Positions 38,334 through 51,245 are shown, numbered from the stretch's first letter. The stretch is 64,000 nucleotides of DNA from Iris pallida (GCA_029216955.1 JANAVB010042220.1:15929599-15993598), one strand, 5' to 3'. Made by a program: numbers and translations. The notes: generated by a model not told the origin, from the sequence alone.

Positions 38334-39156
38334 CTATGTGGAGTGGCATGATACGATGCCCCCGTATCCATGACCCTCGCCATCATGATACATGCCACAA
38401 GGTTCCTTTACGTCGGTCGCTGCGATGATGATATCTCTCATTGCTGTGAGATCCTCCTGATCATTCTTGCATTTAGCCTTCTCAGCTTTGAGATTCATGC
38501 AGTTTCTCTTAATATGACCTCTTTTTCCATAGTAATAGTAGCCCTCCTTGTGGTCCACAATCGCAAGATCCTGAGAACTCCCTCCAGTGCTCGCCTGTGA
38601 CTTCGGTCTTTCCTTTCCGTACGAAGTCACCAGAGTGAACTCCTGCGACGATTCCACTTGCTTACGCCGGACCTCCTCATTCAACAAGCTACTTTTGACT
38701 GCCTCTATCGTGACAACTCCATCAGGCATCGAGTTGCTCACTGACACCACCAACATCTTCCAGCTTTTTAGCAGAGAACTCAAGAGCAGTAGAGCCTGAA
38801 GCTCATCATCCATCACCATCTTTATCGCAGACAACTGATTGATGATACCCTGAACCTCCTTCAAATGTTGTGCCACTAGGCACCCTCCATGTACTTCAGT
38901 TGACGAGTTGGCGAATAAGAAATACCTTATCGCCAGCCATTTTTCTTTCGTACAACGAATGCAGCTTCTCCCACAATATTTTTATCGAACTCTCCATGGA
39001 CACATGGTAAAACACCGAATCATCCAACCATTGGCTGATGAATCCAACGGCCTTTCGATCCACTCGTTTCCAGTCTTTAGTAGCTTTGTCCGTTGGTTTT
39101 GCATTGTCGCCCTCCAATGGACCATGCAAGTCCTTGCACCAGAGTAGATCATTCAT
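38334..39156 (-). pseudogene. Copia gag and start of protease, broken
   Basis: Two minus-strand frames (39156-38896 and 38876-38334), offset by a frameshift, together make a UBN2-type copia gag. The first has SMESSIKILWEKLHSLYERK; the second has HLKEVQGIINQLSAIKMVMD and LLLSSLLKSW. The nucleocapsid knuckle (38499-38540) reads YYYYGKRGHIKRNC: its first two Cys are Tyr, each explained by one G-to-A change. The protease active site MDTGASYHATPH lies at 38371-38336 in a different frame from the gag end. The protein would form particles; this copy is inactive. Confidence 0.93.
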
Positions 39157-39245
39157 CCTTGGCTTCTAATCGTCCAGTTTCTCCCTATGAGGGTGATCAT
39201 ACGAGTGTTCATTTGCTCCGTAAACATGATTATCAGAACCTCCAA

Positions 39246-39255
39246 GCTGATACCA
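39246..39255 (-). other. Copia second primer-binding-site copy
   Basis: TGGTATCAGC on the minus strand, preceded by CCCAACAAT exactly as at the true LTR junction. It is a nearby duplicate of the site at 43160-43171; before the solo LTR inserted, the two were about 50 bases apart. Confidence 0.75.
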
Positions 39256-39954
39256 ATTGTTGGGTATCAAACAGAACGAATCGAACCTTCTGTTACGACC
39301 CGTACCCGCTTTTCGGATGCGAGCTCGTGAGCAAGCCATCTATGCATCAAGCGGACTCCAGCTCGACTCGAATAAAACGCTGTCAAGAGCATGGTAAACT
39401 GCTAAATCGTGGCAAAATAAATCTATATCTCAAATCCACAATAAATGTACAAAACTGGAATGAACACTATAGGTCGTAGTCTGCAGTCCACTAGCATAAT
39501 ATCCGATAAGACTCCAAGAATATAATCAAGAGTCTACAAATGGAATCAATAAATAGAATATCTCTTGATAATGAAAGGAAGGTACGAGCTGGATAATAAA
39601 TGTGGTATCAATACCTAATCTCGCAAGCAATATCGTAATCATCTGAAACCCACAAGTGTCATAATCATCCGCCATCCAGAACTGCTAACTGACTCCATGC
39701 AATTGCTAAACCTGAAGAGATCATCAGTTCCTCAGGGATATAGCAAGATACATATAAACATGCCTATCTAATAGTTAATCATGTATAAATATAAACAAGA
39801 TATACGCAAGGACGAGACTTAACATGGCTAGAGACTACGACCAAACTGCTAATAAGTGACTACTGACAGTGACTATGAACTGGAATACAAGAACAACTAT
39901 ACGTAACTGAACTGCTGGATGAACATGTGAAAACGAGATCAATGGAATACTAAA

Positions 39955-40205
39955 CCCTCGCCCCGGGGGACTCGCAGGTTTGAACTAATCACAAACCCTC
40001 GTCCCGAGTGTAGACTCTCTGGTTAGTTCAAGGCAAGGTACCCTCGTCCCGAGTGTGGACTCTCTGGTGCAAATAAATAAGTCAATATTCTCGTCCCGAG
40101 TGTGGACTCACGGATGTAAACAGACAATACAAACACCTTCGTCCTGAGTATGGACTCTCTAGTGCAAATGGTCAACCCTTGTCCCGAATGTGGACTCTCT
40201 GGTTG
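39955..40205. repeat. Minisatellite in the solo LTR
   Basis: About six copies of a 38-48-base unit with the core ctcgtcccgagtgtggactc followed by tctggt and a variable AT-rich spacer. It is not a CRISPR array: the spacers are related and the context is plant. Confidence 0.88.
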
Positions 40206-41912
40206 AGGAAAAATGATACAGGAAAATAGCAGTTCAACTACACGTAATCGTTCCAAGATACGACTCAATCAGGGTACAGGCGAGATAAGGTATAACTCGG
40301 TCAAGACAAAGGTAAGGACAACTCTAGCATGAACTATAAAATGAAATAGCCTGGTGTAACTACACTATATAATCACGAAACTGATATACAAGCAAGACGA
40401 TAATCTAGTAAAACATGGAACGCAGGAAACATATATAAACTCACATCAACTAGAGAATAAGATTATAACATATGAAAATAGAAAAAACTATAAGCATGAA
40501 AATAAACTGTAGAGGGAGGCAATATCTTGCCGGTGGTAGTACGAAGAACCAACAATAAACCGTCAAATGGTAAGCCATAAAGTCCAGATCTCTCACTGTC
40601 TCCGAAAGCTAAAAAAGACATTGCCAATATTCTCAGAATAGTCAAATTAGCTAAGATTGTCTGTCCTTAAGTCCAATTCTAGACACAGGAGCAAAACGGT
40701 CATTTCGGGCTAAAACGGTATCCGTCGTTGGACCCGCTTTGCACCGAAAAGCATGCCAGAGTTAATGGTCTCTAAATTCGTCAAACTACATGTCTACGAA
40801 TTCATTTTATGATATGGACCCAACAATATGTCCAATTGTGGATTCCGGTAAACCGTGCACAAAATTGCTCGTTGAGTCGGACCGTAGGGCCCGTAAAACG
40901 TGATCCGATCAATTATCTCGAATCGGACCAAACTTGGCACACAAGACCAAAAAAACGATACGATCCTGTTGGCGCATGTTTTATCTCGGTCTGTCGAACG
41001 TGCACGAAGTAATTAGAAAAATTACATAGAGGTTGATACGATGAATTTCGATGGATACGCATCAAATTCGTCGCACACACGCGACCAATTTGAATTTTGT
41101 CAAAGTCCACATGTCCACAAAGCTATTACACACCTTTTGATGCTTTTGGTTCGTGACCACGTCGTCCGATTTGGCGGAACGCCGTCGTATCGGGGTGTTT
41201 TTGAGATTTTCGAAAACTGTTTCCCATATTTTTCATGATTTTCTCACTGACTTATCTTTCTGTATAATTAACTAGGATTTAATCTAGTGATAAATTTTAA
41301 TCCTGGTTAGGTTGTCTTCTACTGTGTTCAATTAGGTTCTTAAGCCGCTCATTGTTACTGCCGAAATCGGTCTTCCAAAACAAGTTCATGGGTTCGAAAT
41401 TTGTCATGTTTCAACAATTTTTTCAACATCTTTGGGTTGATATTCTGGCCATTCTAGCATATATGAAAAGAAATAAATTCGTATAGGTTGCCTACATACC
41501 TCACAAGATGGATCGACAACTGATAGACTATGCATCGTGTAAATACCTCACGAAATTGCCCCCACAGCAGTCTACTGCTGCGGCTCTTCTCTGTTCTTTG
41601 CATGCGCGCGGCCTCCAGCGACTGTTTTCGATGACCTCCGGCGGCGAGCAGGGCCAGGGTGGGGTCGCCAGTATTTCGAAGGAGGGTGCCACGGCTTAGG
41701 GCTAGGGTTTAGGTGTTTTCTTTTTACGAACTTCTCTCCCTGTTCGTTATATATATGCAGGGTCTTCCGTCCGGTTCGAGCATGGGTGTTCGTGTGTTTT
41801 TGGGCTCGGTATGGGGAGATCGAGCCGGGCTGCTTGGTTGGGCTAGAATTGCTGCTGCTATGGGGTTTTGTTTAATGTTCACTAATACATATATACATAT
41901 GAATATACTTAG

Positions 41913-42032
41913 TAGATATATATATATATATATATATTATTGATATATTATATTGCCATATAATATATATATATATATATATAATATATATCTATATTAT
42001 ATAAATATATATATATATAATATAATATATAA

Positions 42033-42085
<53 letters not shown>

Positions 42086-42188
42086 AATATATATATATAA
42101 AATATATAGATAATTATATAATATATATAATATATATATATAATTATATATATATAATATATATATATATAATATATAAATAATATTA

Positions 42189-42225
<37 letters not shown>

Positions 42226-42361
42226 GATATATATAATAAATATATATATAATATATATAATATATATATATATATATAGATATAATATATATATATATAT
42301 ATATAATAATATATATATATATATTATATATATATATAATACTAATGTTAATATAGGTTTT

Positions 42362-42451
<90 letters not shown>

Positions 42452-42464
42452 TATATATTATATC
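41913..42464. repeat. Complex (TA)n / AT array in the solo LTR
   Basis: About 550 bases of almost pure A/T, with TA runs broken by ATAATA, AAATAT and ATCTAT steps. It is self-complementary throughout and probably unstable. It has no coding meaning. Confidence 0.95.
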
Positions 42465-43159
42465 TATATCTTACTTATAAAATACTAACCTTTTAACTAT
42501 TAAGAATACGCAATAAATATACACAAAATGATTAATAAATATAGTTCATCTAATCAAATAAACAAACACAATATATATGCATACATATATGTGTCTAGTC
42601 AAAGGTCCCACAAACCTAAAATATTTCAAGAAACGTATCATTTTCGAAAATATCAAATATATAAAAAATATAAATATCTTTAATAGCATATTATATTTTA
42701 TTTAACTATTATTTATAATTAGTTATATCATCAAATAAAATACCATATACATGTATATCTTATGGCCGTCTTGGTCGCACTAAGGGTCTACATGGCTTGG
42801 GCTCGATTCAAGTCTAGTTCGGACTAGTTGAGTACAACCGGTTCTTCTGTAAGTCAATAAATCTTATTAATAAATAATTAAATATTGAGAATGGTCATGT
42901 CACAACGTGGCCTGGTTTTCCTAGTTAGGTCATACTTATGGCTGGGTCTTCCCTGACATGACTAATACACTAGTCAAGGCATACCACTGCACTAACTGCT
43001 ACGATTTTTAGTCATCTGGTACTTCAAAACTCAACCATGGCTAAGTCATCTACTATAATAATTAACTAAATAACTATTTACATTATTCTAAAAATTACCT
43101 TTAAATTAAATAAAAATAAAAATATTTCAAAAATTTTTGGGAAGAGGAGTTACACCTTC

Positions 43160-43171
43160 GCTCTGATACCA
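43160..43171 (-). other. Copia primer-binding site (initiator tRNA-Met type)
   Basis: On the minus strand TGGTATCAGAGC follows the copia 5' LTR end CCCAACA by two bases (AT). This fixes the orientation of the copia element. Confidence 0.92.
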
Positions 43172-43173
43172 AT

Positions 43174-43263
43174 TGTTGGGCGTGTGCCGAAGCGTTTGCC
43201 AACCCCCAGACCAAAACCAACCCCCGTCTAACGGATACCAAGCAAGAGATGAAGACAAGTATA
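43174..43263 (-). repeat. Copia 5' LTR, left segment
   Basis: Begins TGTTGGGCGTGTGCC on the plus strand and matches the first 90 bases of 23609-23985. It is interrupted at 43264 by the plus-strand LARD. Confidence 0.9.
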
Positions 43264-43905
43264 TGTAAAACCCCTAAATTTCTACTATATTTTTTTTGGT
43301 ACTAATTTAAAAATTTTGTATTTTACGTCGCGTAGTCGTATTGTACGTCGTCGAAAATTTTATTTTTTAGAATTGCTCGACGAGTGCGAATACGTGCGAG
43401 CGTACATATTTTTATAAAAACATTTTCCTATTTTTTAATTTCAAAATAATATATATAAATATTATTTTGCTATCATTTCCAAGTTATTTTAGTTACTAGA
43501 AGCCTTCATTATGCAGTTATTAATAGTGAATGATATTCCTATGGTATACTAAAAAAGCATAAATATTACTCGTGCTTGCATATATATATTTAATAATATT
43601 TTATTAATTTATTTTTAAATAATAATGTATTTTCGAAATTATTATAATAGCATTTTTGGAAAACATATTTTGAAAATATTTTTGGCAATTTAAATCTTGA
43701 TTCAATTTTTGGAATTATTTAAATAGATTAGATATTTGGAATTTGAATTTTCTCAATTGATTTTAAGCCAAAAGAATTTAAATTAGATTTAAATTTGGAT
43801 TTGATTTGGATTTGGTTTATTGAATTAAATTAAATTATATTTTGAATTATCTATTTGGGGTTTAAACAAATCCTAAACTTTATTTAATTGGGAATTCTCA
43901 CATCC

Positions 43906-43913
43906 TATAAATA
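43906..43913 (+). promoter_or_regulatory. LARD 5' LTR TATA box
   Basis: TATAAATA within cctataaataggcagg, conserved at 50025-50032 in the 3' LTR. The context is a good plant core promoter in U3. Confidence 0.65.
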
Positions 43914-45122
43914 GGCAGGTACTCCTCCAACTTTTATAAATTTCTCCACAAATAATTCTCCATGAAGTGCGTGCACCGTGTCCATGTTCCACCATCCATA
44001 TTCTTATTCCATGTTTTCGTGTACATAAATTTTTTCCATATCGGACACACCTCGACACCAAATCCCTAAACCTATCCCTATCCTAATCCCGTCCCCGACA
44101 ACACTCGGCCCCGTCTTCACCTTCTACACCAAATCGACCTTCACCGTCATCGCCCCTTTTCGGCCTCCGACCAAACTGCTACTGCCACAGCCTATCATCA
44201 TTATCCCCGTCGACTCCCTACTACCGCCACCACATCGACAACATCACTGCCAACAACATTGCCGCCATCACCACCTCTCCTCTCGACCACCCCGGTCGAG
44301 GCAACAGCCAACACCACCATGCCAACAAAACTCACCACAGTCCACCACCACCGTCTAAAATTCCCCCGACAAGGAAAAGAAAGGGGACGGGACTCTCACC
44401 TTCGCCATTTGTGCTCCTCCAGACCGCCGCCTACCGATCCGTCGACTTTGGGCCTCCGCGCCACAGCCGTCCGTACTGGGTCTCCCTTCCGGTCCCGCCG
44501 CGCCGCAAGGACGGTCCGCCGTCGCCCGACACAAACCACTTTCCCGCGGGCGGCAGTACCTGGTCACAAGCCGTCGACCGACTCGTCGGTGAGCTCTCCG
44601 TCCCGTGTGAGTGCCAACCGCCGTGATCCTCCGCCTATCCGCGCCGGAGCGTGCCCAGCCACCGGCGCAGTGCCGCACCCCGACGTCGCCCCAGATCGAT
44701 TCCCACCGCGCCACCGCCGGCGCCTCCCCGTAGCGGAGCCCCCGATGATCTCCGCCGACTTCGACTTCCCATAGCCGCCGTTCTCCGTGCTACGACCGGA
44801 AAACCCTCTCGCCAGCGCTCCTCTCCAGGCCGTAGCACCGCCCATGGGATTCCTCCGTCGCGTCCTCCACCGCGCGCCCCTCCGCCACGGCAGTGCCGCA
44901 ACCGCGAGCAGCTCCGCTCGACCCCCTCTCCTTCCTCCAGTACCAGATCCGTCGCGTGGCCGTGCCCCGCTCCACCGCCGGAGCAGCTCACCGCCTCCGC
45001 CGCCGAGGAACGCTCGGTGAGCACCCATTTTTTTCCTTTACCAATCTCTCATACTCTCTCTCTCTCTTCTAAAAGTTTTTTTTTACTGGGATAGCACTGT
45101 GCTGCTTAGATATTTAGTATAC

Positions 45123-45200
<78 letters not shown>

Positions 45201-46250
45201 TAATAATATTATTAACAATATTATTTCTGTTATTTAAAGTATTATTATCATTATTATTATTAACATTATTATTTCTGATAATTTTATTATTATTATTATT
45301 ATTATATTACTATATTTATTTTTATATAAGTTACAAATATTATGTTCCTATAAAATTGTATATTGATATATTTTATATTCGTGATAAATTACCATTAAAT
45401 TAGTTTATGGTATTTTATACGTAGATGTTAACCTACAAATTATTTTGACAAAAATTTACTTTTTAGTTTTTAGATTCGTATGTATTTTGAATAAAAAAAA
45501 TGTAGTCTCCAATTTGTAGAGTATTTTTCAAAGTATTTTCAAATAATTATCTACATTATCTTAACTAACAAAATATTGTTCCTATCTATGAGCATATTTT
45601 TTGCTGAAAAATGATTTTGACTTTTTAAAGTATATATTTATTTAAAATATTATTTTGATGATAAAAATCTAGTATTCAATTATTATAAATATTTTCTACA
45701 AATCGTTTGCTATCCCGTAAAATCTCCTTCATTTATCATCACTGATCGTTCGTCCCATATTTTTGTGACTTCGGACCGCTACACAATGAACATGGCTATT
45801 GGACAGAACAGGACTTGTTGGATCATTGCACCACACCAGGTGACACATCAGGCAAGACACCTTGCCTTTACTGTTTAAATTTTTTGCTCAATATCATGCA
45901 TGTTTTAGTTGTTTCTTTCTAAATTATATGGAGATGCAAATTATAATATTTTATAAAATTGGCTTAGAGTTAAGGGACTACCGTCAAATTTAGTATATCT
46001 CATTGACTTGTCACGATTATACACGAGTTGTGTGTGAGAGTTGTGAGTATCATATAGAGGTCGCTTGCGTGTAGACTGATCCCCTATGCGCATGCGTTAA
46101 GATATAACTGCTAATAGATTATGTAGAAGACTTTGGCAGTTATTAAGGATTAAACAGTGTCGTGGAGTCGACACATGTATAGTATCATGGGGAGGGGGGA
46201 AGACAGTTATTAGCGTAGGGGCTACATGTTCAGTACACATATAGATTTGG

Positions 46251-46360
46251 GCCGATAGTGTCTCGGATGAGCGCTACTTACTGCCCCGGGGCCGATAGTT
46301 CTCATATGAGAACTACTTTCTGCCCATAGTTGATAGTGTCTCTTAGGAGCGCTACCTACT
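46251..46360 (+). repeat. Three-unit repeat with palindromes in LARD LTR
   Basis: Three degenerate units of about 32-40 bases, each starting gccgatag or gttgatag and ending in acttactgcc-like sequence. The middle unit contains the perfect 18-bp palindrome agttctcatatgagaact (46297-46314). The block is repeated in the 3' LTR at about 52370-52480. Confidence 0.85.
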
Positions 46361-46907
46361 ACTACTCTCTTTCCATCTATGCTGAACACTTAAGCTCCTG
46401 CGTAGAACGTTGTCTTCTCAAAGTATATATCACCTAGAATGGTTAGGAACCTTTACGCATGTATATTTTCTATTGAGCTCTTACTATTCAGTTTATGGCA
46501 TGATATTATGTGTCTTGTTACGTCCCTCTGAGGACCTGGTTTTTCTCCAGGTGTGTGTGTTCGTGATTTCTTGCAGGTGCTCTAGCTAAGGCTATGACTT
46601 GCGCTCTATTCCGTCGTGATGATTACTCTTGGATTCGTCACTTGCTCTCGCTTGCTAAATTCTTTTCTTGTCTATTTTTCTATATTTAATTTGGTTGGTA
46701 GTGGACTTTGTCTCCGTCCAACGATTGTATCATAAATATTCAAGTTGATTTCTATATTATTATTCTTTTCATTGTGGATGAGATTTAGTTGTCTTGGATT
46801 ACTACATTTACAGCTTATGTATACATACAAGGCCCATGTACTTCGTATGTATACAGCTGGCATGTCTACGTTCTTAGTCCTACGTATTTTGGGACTGGGG
46901 CGTTACA

Positions 46908-49380
46908 TATTTTTGTGGTGGCCCATGCATGTCCAGTTTATCACTTCGGTTACTTTACCGTACCGATGTAAGCCTGCAATATAGGATTAGAGTCTAGAAT
47001 CTCATCCACCTACTTGACATCCTTTCTTGACTTCAAATTTCGAACTCTCGTTCGACCTCCTTGAATTGCATCTTGCTTGACTCCTTCTACCGTAAATTGC
47101 TTAGTTTTGTTCTTAGTAAGATGACTACACTAGTATATGCCCATAGGTTAAACACATGGCTAGATAGATTGCATTAAAAATTAATATCCATTGAGGTTAT
47201 ATTTGAGTATAAAGACATTTATTTTTCCTAGAGATATGATCATAAGGATTAGTTAATTCCAATTTGGGTAGTAGCATATTACCGCCATCAAAGGATAGTT
47301 GAAATTTTACTTTAAATTTACAAGGTGGTATACACAAGAGGAAAGCTAGATCGAGAAAGCAGATTTTTATGAATTTTGAAATTGTGAAATAGTTATGATT
47401 TAAGTTTTTATATTGTGACACTTGATTTACTGGTAACTTTAAGTTTGGATATCTCGAGATTTTTAAAGAAATTAAATTATGATTTTGTAGATGACTAGAG
47501 GGACGAAAAGTTTAGAAGGGAGAGAACTTGAAGTTTTAAATTGCGCGTACGATTTATAAAGTTTATTAAATTTTAAAGAGATGGTGGAAAAATTTTGTTT
47601 AAAATTTTTGAAGATATCGACTTTGAAGGAAAAATTCAAATTTCAAATTTTGTCCTATGATCTATGATTTATAGAGTTATTTAAATTTCGTATTTAAAGC
47701 CTTGATTATGGATATTTAAATTTTTAGTATAAAAAAAATGTATGTTCATTTTGCGGTATACAAGGACTATTTCGAGATTGATTAGAGATTTAAATTAAAC
47801 TTGACAGTCTAAGTTAATTGGTAATTATGGCAGAGTATCTTGAAAATTTTATTGAGAAACTTCGAGGAACTTGAAATTTAGATTAGATCATATTGGTAGA
47901 GGACCAAGAAGCAAGGAAGGTCTCCCTAGTGAGATAGAAGTATTGTACAATAGATTGCCATGCCACCTATGATTATGATATTGCATATACACAAGTATAG
48001 TTATTCATCGACCAAACCGATAAACATATCCTTTGACTTACTCGACCTTTCCTCAATTCTAGATCTTTTGTCATGACCATCTTATCATTTGAAACTTGAG
48101 AAATGATTAGATTGTTCCTTGATCATACACCAACTAAGTGGCTATCATATCCCTAGAAACTGTACTCCTAATTTATTTTACCTTGATTTGTTAGAATCTA
48201 AGTTATCTTTATTTCATGCTTTAGCTCGGTCATTTATTTGGTTCGTTAATCATTATCTCATGAACTCGCACTTTCTATTTTAATTTCTTTTGTGTCCTTT
48301 ACCGTGACTTGGGTATTTGGAGCACGATATTAGACGTTTCCTTCCTACAACTTTCATATGTAAGACCTAGACGAGCCCACCTTCATGTAGGTATATCACG
48401 TGCCACTAAAACACGTCTCCTTGTACTCTAATTTCATATTGCGACTTCCGGGTCAAAAAGACTGGACTCTAATCCCAACCGTGAAACCAATATACTTTTT
48501 AACTTGAGATGAGACTCGACCTTGACTCGATTCTTTTAACCCGATTTATGATTTTTGTTCTACTTAAACCCTTACATGCTTAACCTTGTATTTTATCTAG
48601 ATTGCTGGACCTATCACACCATTAGTTTAATTCTTTAAGTTGGGTAGAATACCTTATGAACTAGCCTTATGAACTAGCAACCCCTTTTGACCTAGTGACC
48701 TATATTAGCAAGCTTATTTAGATCCTAGAATCTAGAGGACCTAACCCGTCTAGCCAACCAAGGACTTGGACAAAAAGACTATAGGACGACTGTATGACTT
48801 AGAATCGTTCTACCTTCTTTAAACCTTAATCTCTCGTGCCTATGTATTTACTATTTTTGACTAATGATGCTAATGTAGCCTAGTTTTTGTAAGCTTATTC
48901 TTTATCGAGTTTGTTCATGACTTATGTTATTGAGCGCGCTCACTAACATATTGTCTAATCAGAACCGGTGCATGATGGTCTGATCAACCGAGTGCACTTT
49001 GGTTCGCTTTTGTCTATTATTCTACGTGGATAGGGACACATCTAAACTTGTCCTTTAGAGTCCCATCCGCGACTGTCTTGGCAATTCCTTTGAAATTTTT
49101 GGTCGTCCTTGAATCACGTACTCGTATTCGATAATATCATCTTGAAACTCCTTATTGCGTTCGCCTTCACCTATTTTAGAAAGACGAAGGCGTTATACTA
49201 GAACTTCCTCTAGCCTTCCTATTGATTATGACCATACCGTATTATTTTTCTATGATCTATATCGCGATTTCTTACGGCATAATTTTGTTATCGATTGTTC
49301 CTAATCGATACCCATTGTGTCTTCTCACCCCCCTCCTAATTCTTAATTTCGAGGACGAAATTCTTTTAAGTTGGGTAGGA
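46908..49380 (+). other. Plus LARD internal region, non-coding
   Basis: Starts with tatttttgtggtggcccatg (leader motif at 46915-46933). It ends with a ttcgaggacgaaatt polypurine block (about 49348-49362) just before the 3' LTR. No gag or pol motif in any frame. It matches the internal regions of the minus LARD (13415-17814, 21262-23608) block by block, so it is a conserved non-coding sequence of a family mobilised by other elements. Confidence 0.85.
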
Positions 49381-51245
49381 TGTAAAACCCCTAAATTTCT
49401 ACTATATTTTTTTTGGTACTTATTTAAAATTTTTGTATTTTACGTCGCGTAGTCGTATTGTACGTCGCCGAAAATTTTATTTTTCGGAATTGCTCGACGA
49501 GTGCGAATATGTGCGAGCGTACATATTTTTATAAAAACATTTTTCCTATTTTTTTAATTTCAAAATAATATATATAAATATTATTTTGCTATCATTTCCA
49601 AGTTATTTTAGTTACTAGAAGCCTTCATTATGCAGTTATTAATAGTGAATGATATTCCTATGGTATACTAGAAAAGCATAAATATTACTCGTGCTTGCAT
49701 ATATATATTTCATAATATTTTATTAATTTATTTTTAAATAATAATGTATTTTTGAAATTATTATAATAGCATTTTTGGAAAACATATTTTGAAAATATTT
49801 TTGGTAATTTAAATCTTGATTCAATTTTTGGAATTATTTAAATAGATTAGATATTTGGAATTTGAATTTTCTCAATTGATTTTAAGCCAAAAGAATTTAA
49901 ATTAGATTTAAATTTCGATTTGATTTGGATTTGGTTTATTGAATTAAGTTAAATTATATAATGAATTATCTATTTTGGGTTTAAACAAATCCTAAACTTT
50001 ATCTAATTGAGAATTCCCACATCCTATAAATAGGCAGGTACTCCTCCAACTTTTATAAATTTCTCCACAAATAATTCTCCATGAAGTGCGTGCACCGTGT
50101 CCGTGTTCCACCATTCATATTCTTATTCCATGTTTTCATGTACATAAATTTTTTTCGTATCGGACACACCCCGATACCAAATCCCTAAACCTATCCCTAT
50201 CCTAACCCCGTCCCCGAGAACACTCGGCCCCGTCTTCACCTTCTCCACCAAATCGACCTTCACTGTCATCACCCCTTTCCGGCCTCCGACCAAACTACTA
50301 CTGCCACAGCCTATCATCATTATCCCCGTCGACTCCCTACTACCGCCACCACATCGACAACGTCACTGCCAACAACATTGCCGCCATCACCACCTCTCCT
50401 CTCGACCACCCCGGTCAAGGCAACAGCCAACACCACCATGCCAACAAACCTCACCACAGTCCACCACCACCGTTCAAAAATTTCCCCGACAAGGAAAAGA
50501 AAGGGGACAGGACTCTCACCTTCGCCGTTCGTGCTCCTCCAGACCGACGCCTACCGATCCGTCGACTTTGGGCCTCCGCGCCACAGCCGCCCGTACTGGG
50601 TCTCCCTTCCGGTCCCTCCGCGCCACCAGGACGGTACGCCGCCGCCCGACACAAACCACTTCCCCGCGGGCGGCAGTACCTGGTCACGAGCCATCGACCG
50701 ACTCGTCGGTGAGCTCTCCGTCCCGTGTGAGTGCTAGCCGCCGTGATCCCCCGCCTCTCCGCGCCGGAGCGCGCCCAAACACCGGCGCAGTGCCGTACCC
50801 CGACGTCGCCCCAGATCGATTCCCACCGCGCCACCGCCGGCTCCTCCCCCGTAGCGGAGCCCCCGATGATCTCCGCCGACTTCGACTTCCCATAGCCGCC
50901 GTTCTCCATGCTACGACCGGAAATCCCTCTCGCCAGTGCTCCTCTCCAAGCCGTAGCGCCGTCCGTGGGATTCCTCCGCCGCATCCTCCACCGCGGCGCC
51001 CCTCCGCCACGGCAGCGTCGCAACAGCGAGCAGCTCCGCTCGACCCCCTCTCCTTCCTCCAGTACCAGATCCGCCGCGTGGCCGTGTTCCGCTCCATCGC
51101 CGGAGCAGCTCACCATCTCCGCCGCCGAAGAACGCTCGGTGAGCACCCATTTTTTTTCCTTTCCCAATCTCTCATATACTCTCTCTCTCTTCTAAAAGTT
51201 TTTTTTTTCTGGGACAGCACTGTGCTGCTTAGATATTTAGTATAC

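Larger units (their letters stand above)
39291..43154 (-). mobile_element. Solo gypsy LTR in the copia leader
   Basis: 3864 bp with ends TGTTACGACCCG (plus strand) and ...AGAGGAGTTACA, flanked by a perfect 5-bp duplication CCTTC (39286-39290 and 43155-43159). Its left end in reverse complement matches the gypsy-1 LTR end (gggtcgtaaca versus gggtcgtgaca), so it comes from a related gypsy family in minus orientation. No internal region or second LTR is present, which points to LTR-LTR recombination that removed a full element. Confidence 0.9.
43264..46907 (+). repeat. Plus LARD 5' LTR
   Basis: Contains a TATA box (43906-43913), a GC-rich Pro-codon-rich island (about 44090-45020), ATT microsatellites (45125-45187 and nearby), a repeat with internal palindrome (46251-46360) and a hairpin (46818-46855) near the end. 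The island gives several overlapping open frames on both strands that are not conserved between the two LTRs, so I do not call genes there. Confidence 0.93.

Noticed and set aside
39608..39625. TGGTATCAATACC as a primer-binding site
   Set aside because: It lies inside the solo LTR, not after an LTR end, and matches tRNA-Met only at its first eight bases.
39955..40205. CRISPR-like regularly spaced repeats
   Set aside because: Units and spacers are degenerate and related, and the context is a plant LTR; this is a minisatellite.
44259..45094. Overlapping long frames on both strands of the LARD LTR GC island (also 50378-51302)
   Set aside because: Frames are Pro/Arg/Ser-rich, overlap on both strands, and shift between the two LTR copies; this is GC-rich composition, not a conserved gene.
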